Below are positions 24,369-33,664 of a stretch of DNA of 64,000 bases, in pieces. How positions within the stretch are numbered: position 1 is the stretch's first letter; the number at the start of each line of letters is the position of its first letter. The position numbers were made by a program, and so were the translations under genes. Location: positions 3,472,001 to 3,536,000 of the forward strand of contig CP069300.1 in NCBI GenBank assembly GCA_016839165.1. Reading direction: 5' to 3'. The notes beneath the pieces are model-generated. The model made no database searches, was not told where the DNA came from, and worked only from the letters and a program-made list of their open reading frames with translations. The stretch comes from Bradyrhizobium sp. PSBB068 (GTDB lineage Bacteria; Pseudomonadota; Alphaproteobacteria; Rhizobiales; Xanthobacteraceae).

Positions 24369-25952
24369 TCAGGCCGCACTCTTCGCCCGGGCAGGTTCGC
24401 TGGTGGTCGGCTGGACCGGTCCGAGCAGGATGCGCTGCTGCATCTCGTCGAAGGCGAGATCTGCGTTCTTCTCCCGGGTGACCAGCGACAGCAGGATCGC
24501 GACCGCGAAGGAGAGCGGCATGCTGATGATCGCCGGGTTGCGCAGCGATACGAACCACCATTGATGCTCGATCGCGGTGAGCTGCTTGCCGAGAATGTCG
24601 ACCTGGATCGTCGGCGACAGATAGATCAGCACCAGCGAGCTCAGCGTGCCGACCAGAATGCTCGCCACCGCCGCGGGCGTCGTGAAGCGGCGCCAAATGA
24701 TGGAGAGCACGAGCGAGGGGAAGTTCGCGGCGCAGGCGATCGAGAACGCGAGGCCCGCCATGAAGGCGACGTTCTGGCCTTCGAACGCGATGCCGAGCAT
24801 GATGGCGAAGATGGAAATCAGAACGGTTGCGACGCGCGCGACCTTGAGCTGCTCTTGCTCGGAAGCGGCGCCGTTCCGGATCACATTGGTCCAGACGTCG
24901 TGACAGAGCGTGGCGACGCCCGACAGCGTCAGCCCTGCGACGACGGCGAGCATGGTCGCGAACGCGACCGCGCAGATGAAGCCGAAGAAAGCGTTGCCGC
25001 CGACGGTGAGTGCGAGCAGGGGCGCGGCCATGTTGCCGCCACCTCCGGCTTTGGCCACCGCGTCGGCGCCGACCAGCACCATGGCGCCAAAGCCGATGAT
25101 GAAGACCATGAGATGAAAGACGCCGATCAGGCCGGTAGCATAGAGGATCGACAGCCGCGCGGCCTTGGCATCCTTCACCGTGTAGGCCCGCATCAGCACA
25201 TGCGGCATCGCGGCAGTGCCGAACATCAGGCCGAGCCCGAGCGAGATGGCATCCCATTGGCCCGAGACCACCTTCGATCCCGGCTGCAGCACCTTGGTGC
25301 CGTATTTCTCGGACGCCGCGGCGAACAGCTTCAGTGGGTTCATGTCGAAATGGGTCAACACCAGGAAGGCGAGCAGGATGCCTCCGCCCATCAGCAGCGC
25401 AGCCTTCACGACCTGCACCCAGGTCGTCGCCAACATGCCGCCGAACAGGACGTAGACCAGCATCACGCTGCCGACCACGACGACCGACCAGGTGTAGGGC
25501 AGGCCGAACAGCAGCTTGATCAGCGATCCCGTCGCGACCATCTGGGCGATCAGGTAGAACAGGATGACGGCCAGCGTTCCGACGGCGCCGGCGAGGCGCA
25601 CGGGGCGCTGGCGCAGGCGATAGGCCACGACGTCGGCGAAGGTGAAGCGGCCGACGTTGCGCAGGGGTTCGACGATCAGGAACAGAATGATCGGCCAGCC
25701 GACCAGCCACCCGATCGAATAGATCATGCCGTCGAAGCCGTTCGAGGTGACGATCCCTGCAATTCCGAGCAGGGCCGCGGCGCTCAGGAAGTCCCCCGCA
25801 AGCGCCCAGCCGTTCTGCCACGGCGTGACCTGGCCGCCGGCGGCAAAGAAGTGCTCGGTGGTGCGCGTGCGCCGCGCGGCCCAATAAGTGATCCCCAGCG
25901 TCAACGCCATGAAGGCGAAGAAGAACCCGATCGAAAGCGTGCTGCTGCCCAT
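24369..25952 (-). CDS. actP: Cation/acetate symporter (SSS family)
   Basis: 527 residues with about 13 hydrophobic segments, the layout of the sodium:solute symporter family. The sequence ITYWAARRTRTTEHFFAAGG near the N-terminus, GWALAGDFLSAAALLGIAG and GTAAMPHVLMRAYTVKDAKA are typical of ActP, which takes up acetate and other short carboxylates. It follows a DUF485 gene by 15 bases; DUF485 (YjcH-like) and actP genes are commonly paired, so they form an operon. A LysR gene is just upstream. Confidence 0.92.
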   Translation of the reverse strand: MGSSTLSIGFFFAFMALTLGITYWAARRTRTTEHFFAAGGQVTPWQNGWALAGDFLSAAALLGIAGIVTSNGFDGMIYSIGWLVGWPIILFLIVEPLRNVGRFTFADVVAYRLRQRPVRLAGAVGTLAVILFYLIAQMVATGSLIKLLFGLPYTWSVVVVGSVMLVYVLFGGMLATTWVQVVKAALLMGGGILLAFLVLTHFDMNPLKLFAAASEKYGTKVLQPGSKVVSGQWDAISLGLGLMFGTAAMPHVLMRAYTVKDAKAARLSILYATGLIGVFHLMVFIIGFGAMVLVGADAVAKAGGGGNMAAPLLALTVGGNAFFGFICAVAFATMLAVVAGLTLSGVATLCHDVWTNVIRNGAASEQEQLKVARVATVLISIFAIMLGIAFEGQNVAFMAGLAFSIACAANFPSLVLSIIWRRFTTPAAVASILVGTLSSLVLIYLSPTIQVDILGKQLTAIEHQWWFVSLRNPAIISMPLSFAVAILLSLVTREKNADLAFDEMQQRILLGPVQPTTSEPARAKSAA

Positions 25953-25967
25953 TCTTACTCTGTCCCC

Positions 25968-26270
25968 TCAGCGAAGCCTGCGAACGCCTGCGTCGAGCAC
26001 CCGGTTCGCCCACAGCACGTAGACCAGGCAGAGCACGAACGAGGAGATGATGACGAGCGGACCGAGCACGATGCAAAGCGACAGGCCCGGCATCAGGATG
26101 GTGCCGAGCAGCGGCTTGTCGAACGCGAACAGCGCCATGAAGCCGAAATAGATCACGATCATCGCAACGCTGAGAGCGAGCGCGATGGTCAGCCGCGTCT
26201 TGGCGAGCTTGCTGGCCGATGCGACGCCACTTGGTGCCGGACCGGCATTGCCGGGAATAACCCTGTCCAT
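25968..26270 (-). CDS. DUF485 (YjcH-like) membrane protein, partner of ActP
   Basis: 100 residues with two membrane spans (about 29-50 and 59-85, IALALSVAMIVIYFGFMALF and GPLVIISSFVLCLVYVLWAN) and a short basic C-terminus (VLDAGVRRLR). It is the first gene of the acetate-permease pair and ends 15 bases before actP. Its role in transport is not defined. Confidence 0.85.
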   Translation of the reverse strand: MDRVIPGNAGPAPSGVASASKLAKTRLTIALALSVAMIVIYFGFMALFAFDKPLLGTILMPGLSLCIVLGPLVIISSFVLCLVYVLWANRVLDAGVRRLR

Positions 26271-26347
26271 ATTGGCCCCCTAAGACTTGAGCGCGCTTTG
26301 CCTTGCGCCAATCGGACGAGCTTCAGCCGGACCACCACGGAAGGGAA

Positions 26348-27298
26348 TTATGGATTTTTGCAATCTGCTGTGCGCGGCTGCGGCAGGGCGTCGGCCAGCG
26401 TGACCTGCATGTCGGGGTCCTGCTTCAGGGTATTTTTCAGGAAGGCGCGGACGGCGCGGATGCGCGGCGCAAATTGCAGGTCGCTGTGGACGTTGAGCCA
26501 GACCTCGCGAACGGTGCCGGCGAGGGCGGGCAGCACGGGGATCAGGTCGGGCCGGTCGCTGGTGGCAAAGCTCGGCAGCATGACGATCCCGAGGCCGCCC
26601 GCCGCGGCATTCATCTGCGCGATCATGCTGTTGGAGTGAAAGGCGATTTTCGGCTCTTCGATGACATCGGCGAGCCAGCGCACCGAATCCACCTGGATCA
26701 GATCCTCGATATAGGAAACGAACCAATGATCCCCGAGGTCGCGGAGCGTTGCAGGCATGCCGTGCGTGTCGAGATAGCTCCGGCTCGCGAATAGCCCGAG
26801 CCGAAACTTGCCGATGCGTTCCGAGATCAGGCCCGGGCCGGGCGGCCGGAAGAAGGACACGAACAGGTCGGCTTCGCGCTTATGGACGTAGACCGTCTGG
26901 GCGGACGTGACGAGTTCGACGGTGAGTTGCGGTGCGGTGCGCCGCAGATCGGCAAAGCGTTGCGCCAGATAGAGCGAGGCGATCCCTTCCATGGTGGCGA
27001 GCCGTACGTTCCCCACGAGCTCCCGGGTGTCGCTGGCGCTGGCCTCCTCGCGAATGGCGATGACAGCGCTTTCGACCCGCTCGGCGTGACGCAACAGCCG
27101 CTCGCCGACTTCGTTGAGCTTGAGCCCGGTGCGGTGGCGTTCGAACACCGCGATCCCGAGCGAGGCTTCCATCTGCGCGATGCGCCGACTGACGGTGGAG
27201 TGGTCCAGCCGCAGCCGCTTTGCTGTTTGGCTCAAATTCCCTGCGCGAGCGGCACAGAGAAATACCCGCAAATCGTCCCAGTTGATCGTATCGAACAT
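26348..27298 (-). CDS. LysR-type transcriptional regulator
   Basis: 316 residues from the ATG at 27298, which has GGAGG 8 bases upstream. The winged helix-turn-helix covers about 1-62: WDDLRVFLCAARAGNLSQTA, then DHSTVSRRIAQMEASLGIAV. The effector-binding domain follows at about 90-300. The gene is divergent from the nitrilase at 27459, the classic arrangement for a LysR protein controlling its neighbour. It also lies 77 bases upstream of, and in the same direction as, DUF485-actP. The effector is unknown; the gene context suggests a nitrile or its carboxylate product. Confidence 0.9.
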   Translation of the reverse strand: MFDTINWDDLRVFLCAARAGNLSQTAKRLRLDHSTVSRRIAQMEASLGIAVFERHRTGLKLNEVGERLLRHAERVESAVIAIREEASASDTRELVGNVRLATMEGIASLYLAQRFADLRRTAPQLTVELVTSAQTVYVHKREADLFVSFFRPPGPGLISERIGKFRLGLFASRSYLDTHGMPATLRDLGDHWFVSYIEDLIQVDSVRWLADVIEEPKIAFHSNSMIAQMNAAAGGLGIVMLPSFATSDRPDLIPVLPALAGTVREVWLNVHSDLQFAPRIRAVRAFLKNTLKQDPDMQVTLADALPQPRTADCKNP

Positions 27299-27380
27299 GA
27301 CCTGCCTCCGGATTACGGCCGTTGCCAGCAAAGCAATTCCCGTTCCAACGCGAGGTGGCTCCGATCCTTCGCAACCGACC

Positions 27381-27400
27381 ATGCGACAATTCCGATGCAT
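27381..27400. promoter_or_regulatory. Candidate LysR-type binding box
   Basis: ATGC-N12-GCAT is a short interrupted dyad, 58 bases upstream of the nitrilase start and 82 bases upstream of the lysR start, about where the primary LysR box of a divergent pair sits. The dyad is short and not proof of binding. Confidence 0.35.
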
Positions 27401-27458
27401 GCCTGCGAGGCAGGGATGATACCGCTTCGCTCCCCCCATCCTAGCCGGGATTTTTCAT

Positions 27459-28508
27459 ATGCTTGCTCGCTTCAAGGCTGCCGCCGTCCACGCCGCGCCC
27501 GTGTTCCTCGACAGCCAGGCGACCACCGAGAAGGCGATCTCGATCATGCGCGAGGCGGCCAGGGCCGGCGCCGAGCTGATCGCGTTTCCGGAAACCTACA
27601 TTCCCGCCTTTCCGGTCTGGGCGGCGCTGTGGCCTCCGATCGACAATCACGACTTGTTCGTGCGCATGGCGGCGCAATCCGTGTCGGCGGACGGGCCGGA
27701 AGTGGCGCGGCTTTGTGCCGAGGCGCGCGCCCTTGGCGTCACCGTCTCGATCGGCATCAGCGAGCGCTCGGCCGTCAGCGTCGGGGGGCTGTGGAATTCG
27801 AACCTGTTGATCGGCGAGACCGGCGAAATTCTGGTCCATCACCGCAAGCTGGTTCCGACATTCTACGAGAAGCTGGTGTGGTCATCCGGGGATGGTGCGG
27901 GCCTTGTGGTCGCGGAGACACGGCAGGGCCGCATCGGGGGATTGATCTGCGGCGAGAACACCAATCCATTGGCTCGTTTCGCGCTGATGGCGCAGGGCGA
28001 ACAGGTCCACATCTCGAGCTGGCCGCCGATGTGGCCGACCCGACGCCCGGCCGGCGGCGGCAATTTCGACAACGTCGCCGCCAATCGCATCCGGGCAAGC
28101 GCCCACTGCTTCGAAGCCAAGGTGTTCGGGATCGTCACCGCCGGCTACATGGATGAGCCGATGCGTGCCTTCCTCATCGAACGCGACAGAACGATCGCCG
28201 ATGTGATCGACCGGACGCCACGTGCGGCGAGCTTCTTCGTCGATCCGACGGGGGTCGTGTTTGGCGATGAATTGCAGGATCAGGAGGGGATCGCCTACGC
28301 CGAGATCGATCTCAATCGCTGCGTCGAGCCGAAACAGTTTCACGACGTGGTCGGTTACTACAACCGCTTCGACATTTTTGGCGTGACCGTCGACCGCAGC
28401 CGGCTGACCCCGGCACGATTTCGCGATGAACGACAGCCAGGAGCGGAAGCGCAGGCGATCCTGTCCGTCGACGCCGACGCCGGATCGAACGGGCAGCGGG
28501 TCGGCTAG
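27459..28508 (+). CDS. Nitrilase-family carbon-nitrogen hydrolase
   Basis: 349 residues, the length of true nitrilases, which hydrolyse R-CN directly to R-COOH and ammonia. The catalytic triad is Glu45 (AFPETYIP), Lys130 (HHRKLVPT) and Cys164 (LICGENTNP), with the conserved run ARFALMAQGEQVHISSWPP after it. The CGEN rather than CWEH context resembles arylacetonitrile- or indole-acetonitrile-type nitrilases more than aliphatic ones, but substrate cannot be assigned by eye. It is divergent from a LysR gene. Alternatives: cyanide hydratase or an amidase of the superfamily. Confidence 0.88.
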   Translation: MLARFKAAAVHAAPVFLDSQATTEKAISIMREAARAGAELIAFPETYIPAFPVWAALWPPIDNHDLFVRMAAQSVSADGPEVARLCAEARALGVTVSIGISERSAVSVGGLWNSNLLIGETGEILVHHRKLVPTFYEKLVWSSGDGAGLVVAETRQGRIGGLICGENTNPLARFALMAQGEQVHISSWPPMWPTRRPAGGGNFDNVAANRIRASAHCFEAKVFGIVTAGYMDEPMRAFLIERDRTIADVIDRTPRAASFFVDPTGVVFGDELQDQEGIAYAEIDLNRCVEPKQFHDVVGYYNRFDIFGVTVDRSRLTPARFRDERQPGAEAQAILSVDADAGSNGQRVG

Positions 28509-28595
28509 CCTTCAATCCAGTGCTGTTGCCAATGCGCGAATGTCTGACTACGCTTTACCGGAGGTAGGACCCCAAGCGCTCTCGGCCGGACGCTC

Positions 28596-29390
28596 ATGCC
28601 CAAATTCCTCCGCATCGGAGTCCATCAGTCCAACGTCTCCGGATACACGTCCAAGGCATGGTGCATTCGGCGCACCGGCTCGACGGTCTTCCTGAAGTGG
28701 GGCGCCGTCGAAGTTCAGGGCGCTGGAGCCGGCCGAAAAGTCTACTGGACGTTTCCACCGCAGGAAAAGACCATTCGCTGCCGCACGGTGCAGCGTGCCC
28801 AGGATTACACCAAGGCGGCCGTCGCACGGCGGCGCAGCCATCGTTACGAACCGCTGACGGGAAACATCGCCAACCGGCGGTGGACCGCCGATCGAGGCTC
28901 GGAGCTCAAGCAGGCGCTCGCCACGATCCTGTTCGTCGACATCGTTCGATCCACCGAGAAAGCCGCACGGCTCGGCGATTCGCGCTGGGCGACGGTGATG
29001 AACCACTATTATGCCGCCGTCCGCAGGGAGCTGAAGGCCCTGCGCGGCAAGGAAGTCGTGACGACCGGGGACGGCGTGCTGGCGACGTTCGGCAAGCCGG
29101 CGGCCGGGATCCGCTGCGCGACCGCGATCCGCGAGGCCGTGCGCACGCTGGGGCTTGAGATCAGGATTGGGCTGCACGCGGGCGAGTACAAGGTGAGCGG
29201 CGCGGAGGTCATCGGTCTCGCGTTTCACATCGGCGCGCGCGTCGCGGCGAAGGCGCGTGCCGGCGAGGTCCTGGTCTCGAGCGCGGTCAAGGACCTGATG
29301 CTGAAGTCCGAAGTCCGCTTCAAGGATCGCGGCGCACATCAGCTCAAGGGCGTGCCGGAGCGCTGGCGCCTTTACCGGGTCGAGCCCTGA
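28596..29390 (+). CDS. Class III adenylate/guanylate cyclase fused to a WGR-like domain
   Basis: 264 residues in two parts. Residues 1-90 resemble a WGR domain, with a strand-rich stretch around STVFLKWGAVEVQG and an end HRYEPL; WGR modules are best known from PARP-like proteins and bind nucleic-acid breaks. Residues 100-262 are a class III nucleotide cyclase: both metal-binding aspartates are present (TILFVDIVRSTEKAARLGD; VVTTGDGVLATF) and the transition-state Arg lies in GARVAAKA. The usual Asn before that Arg is His. It would make cAMP or cGMP in the cytoplasm. It starts 87 bases after the nitrilase and converges with oleate hydratase. Confidence 0.75.
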   Translation: MPKFLRIGVHQSNVSGYTSKAWCIRRTGSTVFLKWGAVEVQGAGAGRKVYWTFPPQEKTIRCRTVQRAQDYTKAAVARRRSHRYEPLTGNIANRRWTADRGSELKQALATILFVDIVRSTEKAARLGDSRWATVMNHYYAAVRRELKALRGKEVVTTGDGVLATFGKPAAGIRCATAIREAVRTLGLEIRIGLHAGEYKVSGAEVIGLAFHIGARVAAKARAGEVLVSSAVKDLMLKSEVRFKDRGAHQLKGVPERWRLYRVEP

Positions 29391-29436
29391 GCCGTCCTGC
29401 AAGACGGACGCCTGATGCTGCAATCAAGCAGCGCGT

Positions 29437-31404
29437 CTAGCCTTTGCGAACTCCGATGCTCTCTCGAATCCGCTCCAGCCAGCCGATGATGGCGCCGAGC
29501 GCCTGATCGCCCTTGCCGAGAAGTCCCGCCAGTTCGCGCTCTGCAGTGCCCCGTCTCGTGGCATCGGGTTCGGGCAATGGCGGCAGGATGTGGGCGTAGT
29601 AGGTCTTGTCCAGCAGCCGGTGCAGCAGGCGTTCGCCCGGGAACGGTTCGTTGTTGTTCAGCGCTCGGGCGCCCTTCAGCAGCGTGCGGATATCATATTG
29701 GGTGGGGCTGATGTCCGGGACCCGCTTGGGAAGGTTGAGAAGCGTGTAGACCGCGATCCGCGCTGTGCGCACGGAACTGTCCATCGTGAAGATGATGTCG
29801 TTCGCGGTTTCCACGAACTGCCCCATCAAGCCGAGATTGGTACAGCCGGCGGGAACCGGATGCGGGCGGTCGCCGGCGGCGCGCGGCATGAACATCGCGG
29901 TGATGTAAGGCATCAAGGCGAGACGGGCCTTGGTGTTCGCCACCACCGCATCAAGTTTATCCTCGATGCCGAGGTGGTAGCAAAGCTCTGCGATGATCTC
30001 GCGGCCGGTGCAGGCCGGCATCGGCTTCTTGACGTAGTTGCCCTCCTTGTCCATCAGTAACGCGTAGACCCAGACGACCAGGACGTCCTTCGGTTGGGTC
30101 GGGAAATGCGGCTGCCGATTGCAGGTGAAGCTAAGCACCCAATTGGAATCGGTGAAGGTGATGATGCCGCCGGTGACCGTCTTGCCGGAATAGGGGTCAT
30201 TGACGGAAAGCTCCTTCAGCCGGTCGACGAAGGGGGACGGCCTGCAGGTGAGCGTGACCGATTCCCACATCGACTTGTCGACATTGCCGTAGAATTTCTC
30301 GGGCCTGCCGAAGATCGGTGATTTCTTCGCAAGGTTCGTCCACAGCGTCCAGTCGCTCGCTTCACCCGGATCATGCTTGCCGCGCTGCAGGACCGGGGCG
30401 TGGTCCATGTCGCCGTAGGCGGTGCCCTCGGTCATCGATCCCGTGAGCGCGAACACCAGGTCCTTCGGACCGATCGAAATGGTGCTATCGGCCCCGTTCA
30501 CCTTGGCCTTGATCGCGGTGACCGTGCGCGTCGCGCCCTCGACCTTGATGTCGAGATCGTATGCGCGCGTGTCGAACTGCACCTTGACGCCGCGCTCGCG
30601 CAGATGCGTGACCAGCGGACGGACGAAGCTGTCGAACTGGTTGTACTTCGGGAAGATCAGCGCCGACATGTCGGTCAGCCCGTCGATCGCATCGAGGAAG
30701 CGATGCATGTAGAGCTTCATTTCGAGCAGGCTCTGCCAGTTCTCGAATGCAAACATCGATCGCCACAGGTACCAGAAATTGGTTTCGAGGAAGCCCGGGC
30801 TGAAATACTGCTCGATGGTGATGTCATCGAGGTCTTCCTTGCGCTTCAGCAGCAGCCGGATCAGTTCCCATTGCTGCGGCTTCGACAGGCCGAGCGTCGA
30901 GAAATCGCGGATCTGGCCGCGCTTGTGCATCAGCCGCGCCTTCGAGAAGTTCGGATCGTTGTCGTTGACGAGCCGGTACTCGTCGAGAACGCTGTAGCCC
31001 TTGGGCAGTTCGAGCGCCTGAACGTCCTGGAACATGTCCCAGAGATTGTCGTAGTTCCAGTTCATCTCGCGGCCGCCGCGGATGATGTAGCCCTTCTCGG
31101 GATCGCCGGCGCCGTCGAGCGAGCCGCCCTCGATGTGCATGGAGTCGAGGATGGTGATGTCGTCGCCCTTCATGCCGCCGTCGCGGATCATGTAGAAGGC
31201 CGCAGCCAACCCGGCGATGCCGCTGCCGATAATCCAGGCCTTGCGGGGCTCGGCCGTTCCGCTCAGCACCGGACGGTTGCGCATATAGGCGCCCATCATG
31301 TCGGGCGGAGGCAGGGTATCGTGCTTGCTCTTGTGCCAGTAACGCGCCGTCGCGTCCGCCTCGACTTCGAAGCTGCTGCGGGAGGGATTGGGAGCATCGG
31401 TCAT
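29437..31404 (-). CDS. ohyA: Oleate hydratase (myosin-cross-reactive antigen family)
   Basis: Adds water across the cis-9 double bond of oleic or linoleic acid to give 10-hydroxy fatty acid, using FAD as structural cofactor. 655 residues, within the family range. The FAD fold shows [20 protein letters not shown]; other family signatures are [29 protein letters not shown] and [20 protein letters not shown]. The C-terminus (after residue 560) carries GRAP-like sequence of the family. It is on the minus strand, transcribed away from the cyclase. Role: detoxification of unsaturated fatty acids or membrane lipid turnover. Confidence 0.93.
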   Translation of the reverse strand: MTDAPNPSRSSFEVEADATARYWHKSKHDTLPPPDMMGAYMRNRPVLSGTAEPRKAWIIGSGIAGLAAAFYMIRDGGMKGDDITILDSMHIEGGSLDGAGDPEKGYIIRGGREMNWNYDNLWDMFQDVQALELPKGYSVLDEYRLVNDNDPNFSKARLMHKRGQIRDFSTLGLSKPQQWELIRLLLKRKEDLDDITIEQYFSPGFLETNFWYLWRSMFAFENWQSLLEMKLYMHRFLDAIDGLTDMSALIFPKYNQFDSFVRPLVTHLRERGVKVQFDTRAYDLDIKVEGATRTVTAIKAKVNGADSTISIGPKDLVFALTGSMTEGTAYGDMDHAPVLQRGKHDPGEASDWTLWTNLAKKSPIFGRPEKFYGNVDKSMWESVTLTCRPSPFVDRLKELSVNDPYSGKTVTGGIITFTDSNWVLSFTCNRQPHFPTQPKDVLVVWVYALLMDKEGNYVKKPMPACTGREIIAELCYHLGIEDKLDAVVANTKARLALMPYITAMFMPRAAGDRPHPVPAGCTNLGLMGQFVETANDIIFTMDSSVRTARIAVYTLLNLPKRVPDISPTQYDIRTLLKGARALNNNEPFPGERLLHRLLDKTYYAHILPPLPEPDATRRGTAERELAGLLGKGDQALGAIIGWLERIRESIGVRKG

Positions 31405-31563
31405 GGCGGCCTCGCTGCATCGCGTTCAGGTGAGCCTGACCGTAGCGAGCCGACCTGTCAATTTCGTGGCCGTCGGGCGGTATTCACGGAAGCTGCAACC
31501 AGAACGCGATGCGCCGTCTCTGCAATCTATCATCGCCAGAACGGGCCGCGTTCCTGTCGCGGC

Positions 31564-31818
31564 CTACCGCGCGCCGAGGATGCGCTGCCACAGCGTGCCA
31601 CCGACGACCTTCCAGCCGAGATAGAAATACGCAGCGATCAGTGCGAACAGCAGCAGCGCCGGAGCGCCGGTGAGGCTGAAACCGTCCTTGGTGGTCTGGC
31701 CAGTGGCGGCGCCGATGGCGTAGCCGCCGCCGAAGAACACGGTGATGAAATCGAGCAAGCCGGCAAGGCCGCGGCGCCAGAACGGTTTTGCGAGCGGCGG
31801 TGGCTGATCGTTCGACAT
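31564..31818 (-). CDS. RDD-domain small membrane protein
   Basis: 84 residues from the ATG at 31818. The start of an RDD fold is visible: FWRRGLAGLLDFITVFFGGG, then a second hydrophobic segment (about 52-68), and the ending GGTLWQRILGAR typical of the domain. Only two membrane spans are present instead of the usual three. It lies between oleate hydratase and the GGDEF protein, same strand, with short gaps. Function unknown. Confidence 0.7.
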   Translation of the reverse strand: MSNDQPPPLAKPFWRRGLAGLLDFITVFFGGGYAIGAATGQTTKDGFSLTGAPALLLFALIAAYFYLGWKVVGGTLWQRILGAR

Positions 31819-31864
31819 CGCAAGGCTCCGCAGCCAACCACGTGATAATGACCGACGCCGCCGG

Positions 31865-33079
31865 TCAGGTGAAGGCGACCTCGATCCGGTTGTCGGCCTT
31901 TCCGGTGATCCGGCACGCGTGCGACAGCGCATCGGCGGCGATCGCGAGCTTGAACTGTTCGGGGATGCCGGAAGTCGACAGCACCTCGATCGTTGCGGTG
32001 TCGCGCGACAGGCCGCGCACCGTGCAGTCGATCGTGGAATGCCCGGCATTGAAGCTGATCGTGCCGGCCTTGAACACGCGCCGCGCGGTCGGCGCAATCG
32101 ACGGCGCACGGTCGACCCAGGCCAGCGCCTGGTTGCGGCCGGCCTGCTTGGCGCCGTACATCGCAAGGTCGGCATTGCGCAGCATGTCGTCGAAGCCATT
32201 GCCGGGCGAGAGCGCGGCACCGCCGAGGCTGCAGGTGACGCCGATGGTGCCGGCCGGCGTCTCGATCCGCGTCGCCGCGACGGCCGCACGCACCTTCTCG
32301 AGCACGCCCATGGCGTTGTCGAGCCTGGTGTGCGGCAACAGGATGCCGAATTCCTCGCCGCCGAGCCGGCCGATCACGTCGGAGCCGCGCAGCGCGCCAC
32401 GTGCGGCCTCCGCCACCGCGGCCAGCACCACGTCGCCGACCGCGTGCCCGTAGGTATCGTTGACCCGTTTGAAATGATCGACATCGAGCACCGCGCAGGC
32501 GAGCGGACTGAGATGCCGCGCCGCCAGCGCGGTCAGCCGTTCGCCTTCACCGCGGAAGGCGCGCCGCGATGAGCAGCCGGTGAGGGCGTCCTGCATGGAC
32601 AGGTTCCGCAACATCAGTTCGTCGACGGCGACGGCGGCAAGATCGGACAGCATGCTGATCGCATCGGCATCGAAATCGCGCGGGCGCGTGTCCATCGCGC
32701 ACAATGTTCCGATCACCGCGCCTGACATCTTGAGCTGCGCGCCGGCATAGAAACGGATGTGCGGCTTGCCGTGCACGAAGATATTGTCGGCAAGGCGCGG
32801 CTCACGCAGCGTGTCCGGAATGACGAGGGGATGGTCCTGCGCAATCGCCAGGTTGCAGAGCGCGGGCCCGCGCGCGGTCTCGCGGTCCTCCATGCCGTCG
32901 GAGGCCTTGAACCACTGCCGATGGCCGTCGATCAGCGTCAGCGTCGACATCGGCACGCGAAAGATCTTTCGGCACAGCCCGGTCAGTCGGTCAAAGGCAA
33001 GCTCGCGCGGCGTGTCGAGGATGTCGAGTTCGGCCAGCACATCGAGGCGCTGCGTCTCACGATCATGCGTGGTGTGCAT
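31865..33079 (-). CDS. GAF-GGDEF-PilZ-like diguanylate cyclase
   Basis: 404 residues from the ATG at 33079, which has GGAGG upstream. A GAF domain (about 20-155; LDILDTPRELAFDRLTGLC, STLTLIDGHRQWFKASDG) is followed by a GGDEF domain (about 165-325). It carries an active-site GGEEF (RLGGEEFGILLPHT), the entry motif DALTGCSSRRAF, and the inhibitory I-site RGSD five residues before GGEEF. The last 75 residues resemble a PilZ domain (RRVFKAGTISF; TVRGLSRDTATIEVL), though the second Arg of the RxxxR motif is Lys. Expected to make cyclic di-GMP, possibly sensing it through its own tail. Cytoplasmic. Confidence 0.88.
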   Translation of the reverse strand: MHTTHDRETQRLDVLAELDILDTPRELAFDRLTGLCRKIFRVPMSTLTLIDGHRQWFKASDGMEDRETARGPALCNLAIAQDHPLVIPDTLREPRLADNIFVHGKPHIRFYAGAQLKMSGAVIGTLCAMDTRPRDFDADAISMLSDLAAVAVDELMLRNLSMQDALTGCSSRRAFRGEGERLTALAARHLSPLACAVLDVDHFKRVNDTYGHAVGDVVLAAVAEAARGALRGSDVIGRLGGEEFGILLPHTRLDNAMGVLEKVRAAVAATRIETPAGTIGVTCSLGGAALSPGNGFDDMLRNADLAMYGAKQAGRNQALAWVDRAPSIAPTARRVFKAGTISFNAGHSTIDCTVRGLSRDTATIEVLSTSGIPEQFKLAIAADALSHACRITGKADNRIEVAFT

Positions 33080-33198
33080 CGGGGTACCTCCGGCGGCGGC
33101 ACCCTCGCCGAAAGCCGTTAATGCTGCGTTGACGCGGTTCACGGCGTTTGCCCGCGGCGGTTTCATCGCGATCAAGCGGCGGCGAAGCAGAACACATC

Positions 33199-33339
33199 AT
33201 GCGCAACTTTGCCGCGAGCGACAACCGGATCGGCTTCGTGCTGGCGTTCGCGCTCTATCTGCTTTTCATCAAGGCCGGACTGCACGGCATGCTGACGTGC
33301 CGCGACGTCCGGCTCCACGGTCGGGGTTGGGAACCGTGA
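33199..33339 (+). CDS. Possible small membrane protein, 46 aa
   Basis: MRNFAASDNRIGFVLAFALY begins a single membrane span (about residues 13-30). It lies in the gap between the divergent GGDEF gene and glmS. Its stop (TGA) overlaps the GTG start of the next small frame, a sign of coupling. Tentative. Confidence 0.3.
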   Translation: MRNFAASDNRIGFVLAFALYLLFIKAGLHGMLTCRDVRLHGRGWEP

Positions 33340-33512
33340 ACGACCTGCTCCTTTGTCTGGTCCAAGCATTGGTCGAAACGATCTTCACAAAGACCGGTCG
33401 CGGGCTGTGGGGCCTCGTGGGCTTGTTCGCCTACGTCAGGATGCACGGCGAAGGCCCAAGGTTCGGCTGCCGGCGCCGGTGCTGGCTGACGCACTCTTGC
33501 CAAACTGGTTAG
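33336..33512 (+). CDS. Possible small membrane protein, 58 aa, coupled to the previous one
   Basis: From a GTG at 33336: VNDLLLCLVQALVETIFTKT then GRGLWGLVGLFAYVRM, a helix-rich membrane-associated start followed by an Arg/Cys-rich tail. It overlaps the stop of the preceding small frame by GTGA. Tentative; a chance frame is possible. Confidence 0.35.
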   Translation: MNDLLLCLVQALVETIFTKTGRGLWGLVGLFAYVRMHGEGPRFGCRRRCWLTHSCQTG

Positions 33513-33664
33513 CCCCGATTAACCAGCCTTTCGCATCAACCTTGCCGTTTAAGACTGTCGCAATCGGCAATAATTATTGAGTATCTTGCGGCCGGCGATT
33601 CCCGTTAAGGGACCGTGTCGCCGCTTCGGCAAATTTTCGGCGATTTTTGGGGACATTGAACCGC

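Noticed and set aside
24231..26639. A long plus-strand frame opposite actP and DUF485
   Set aside because: Covers genes with clear families on the other strand; low-complexity content typical of an antisense frame.
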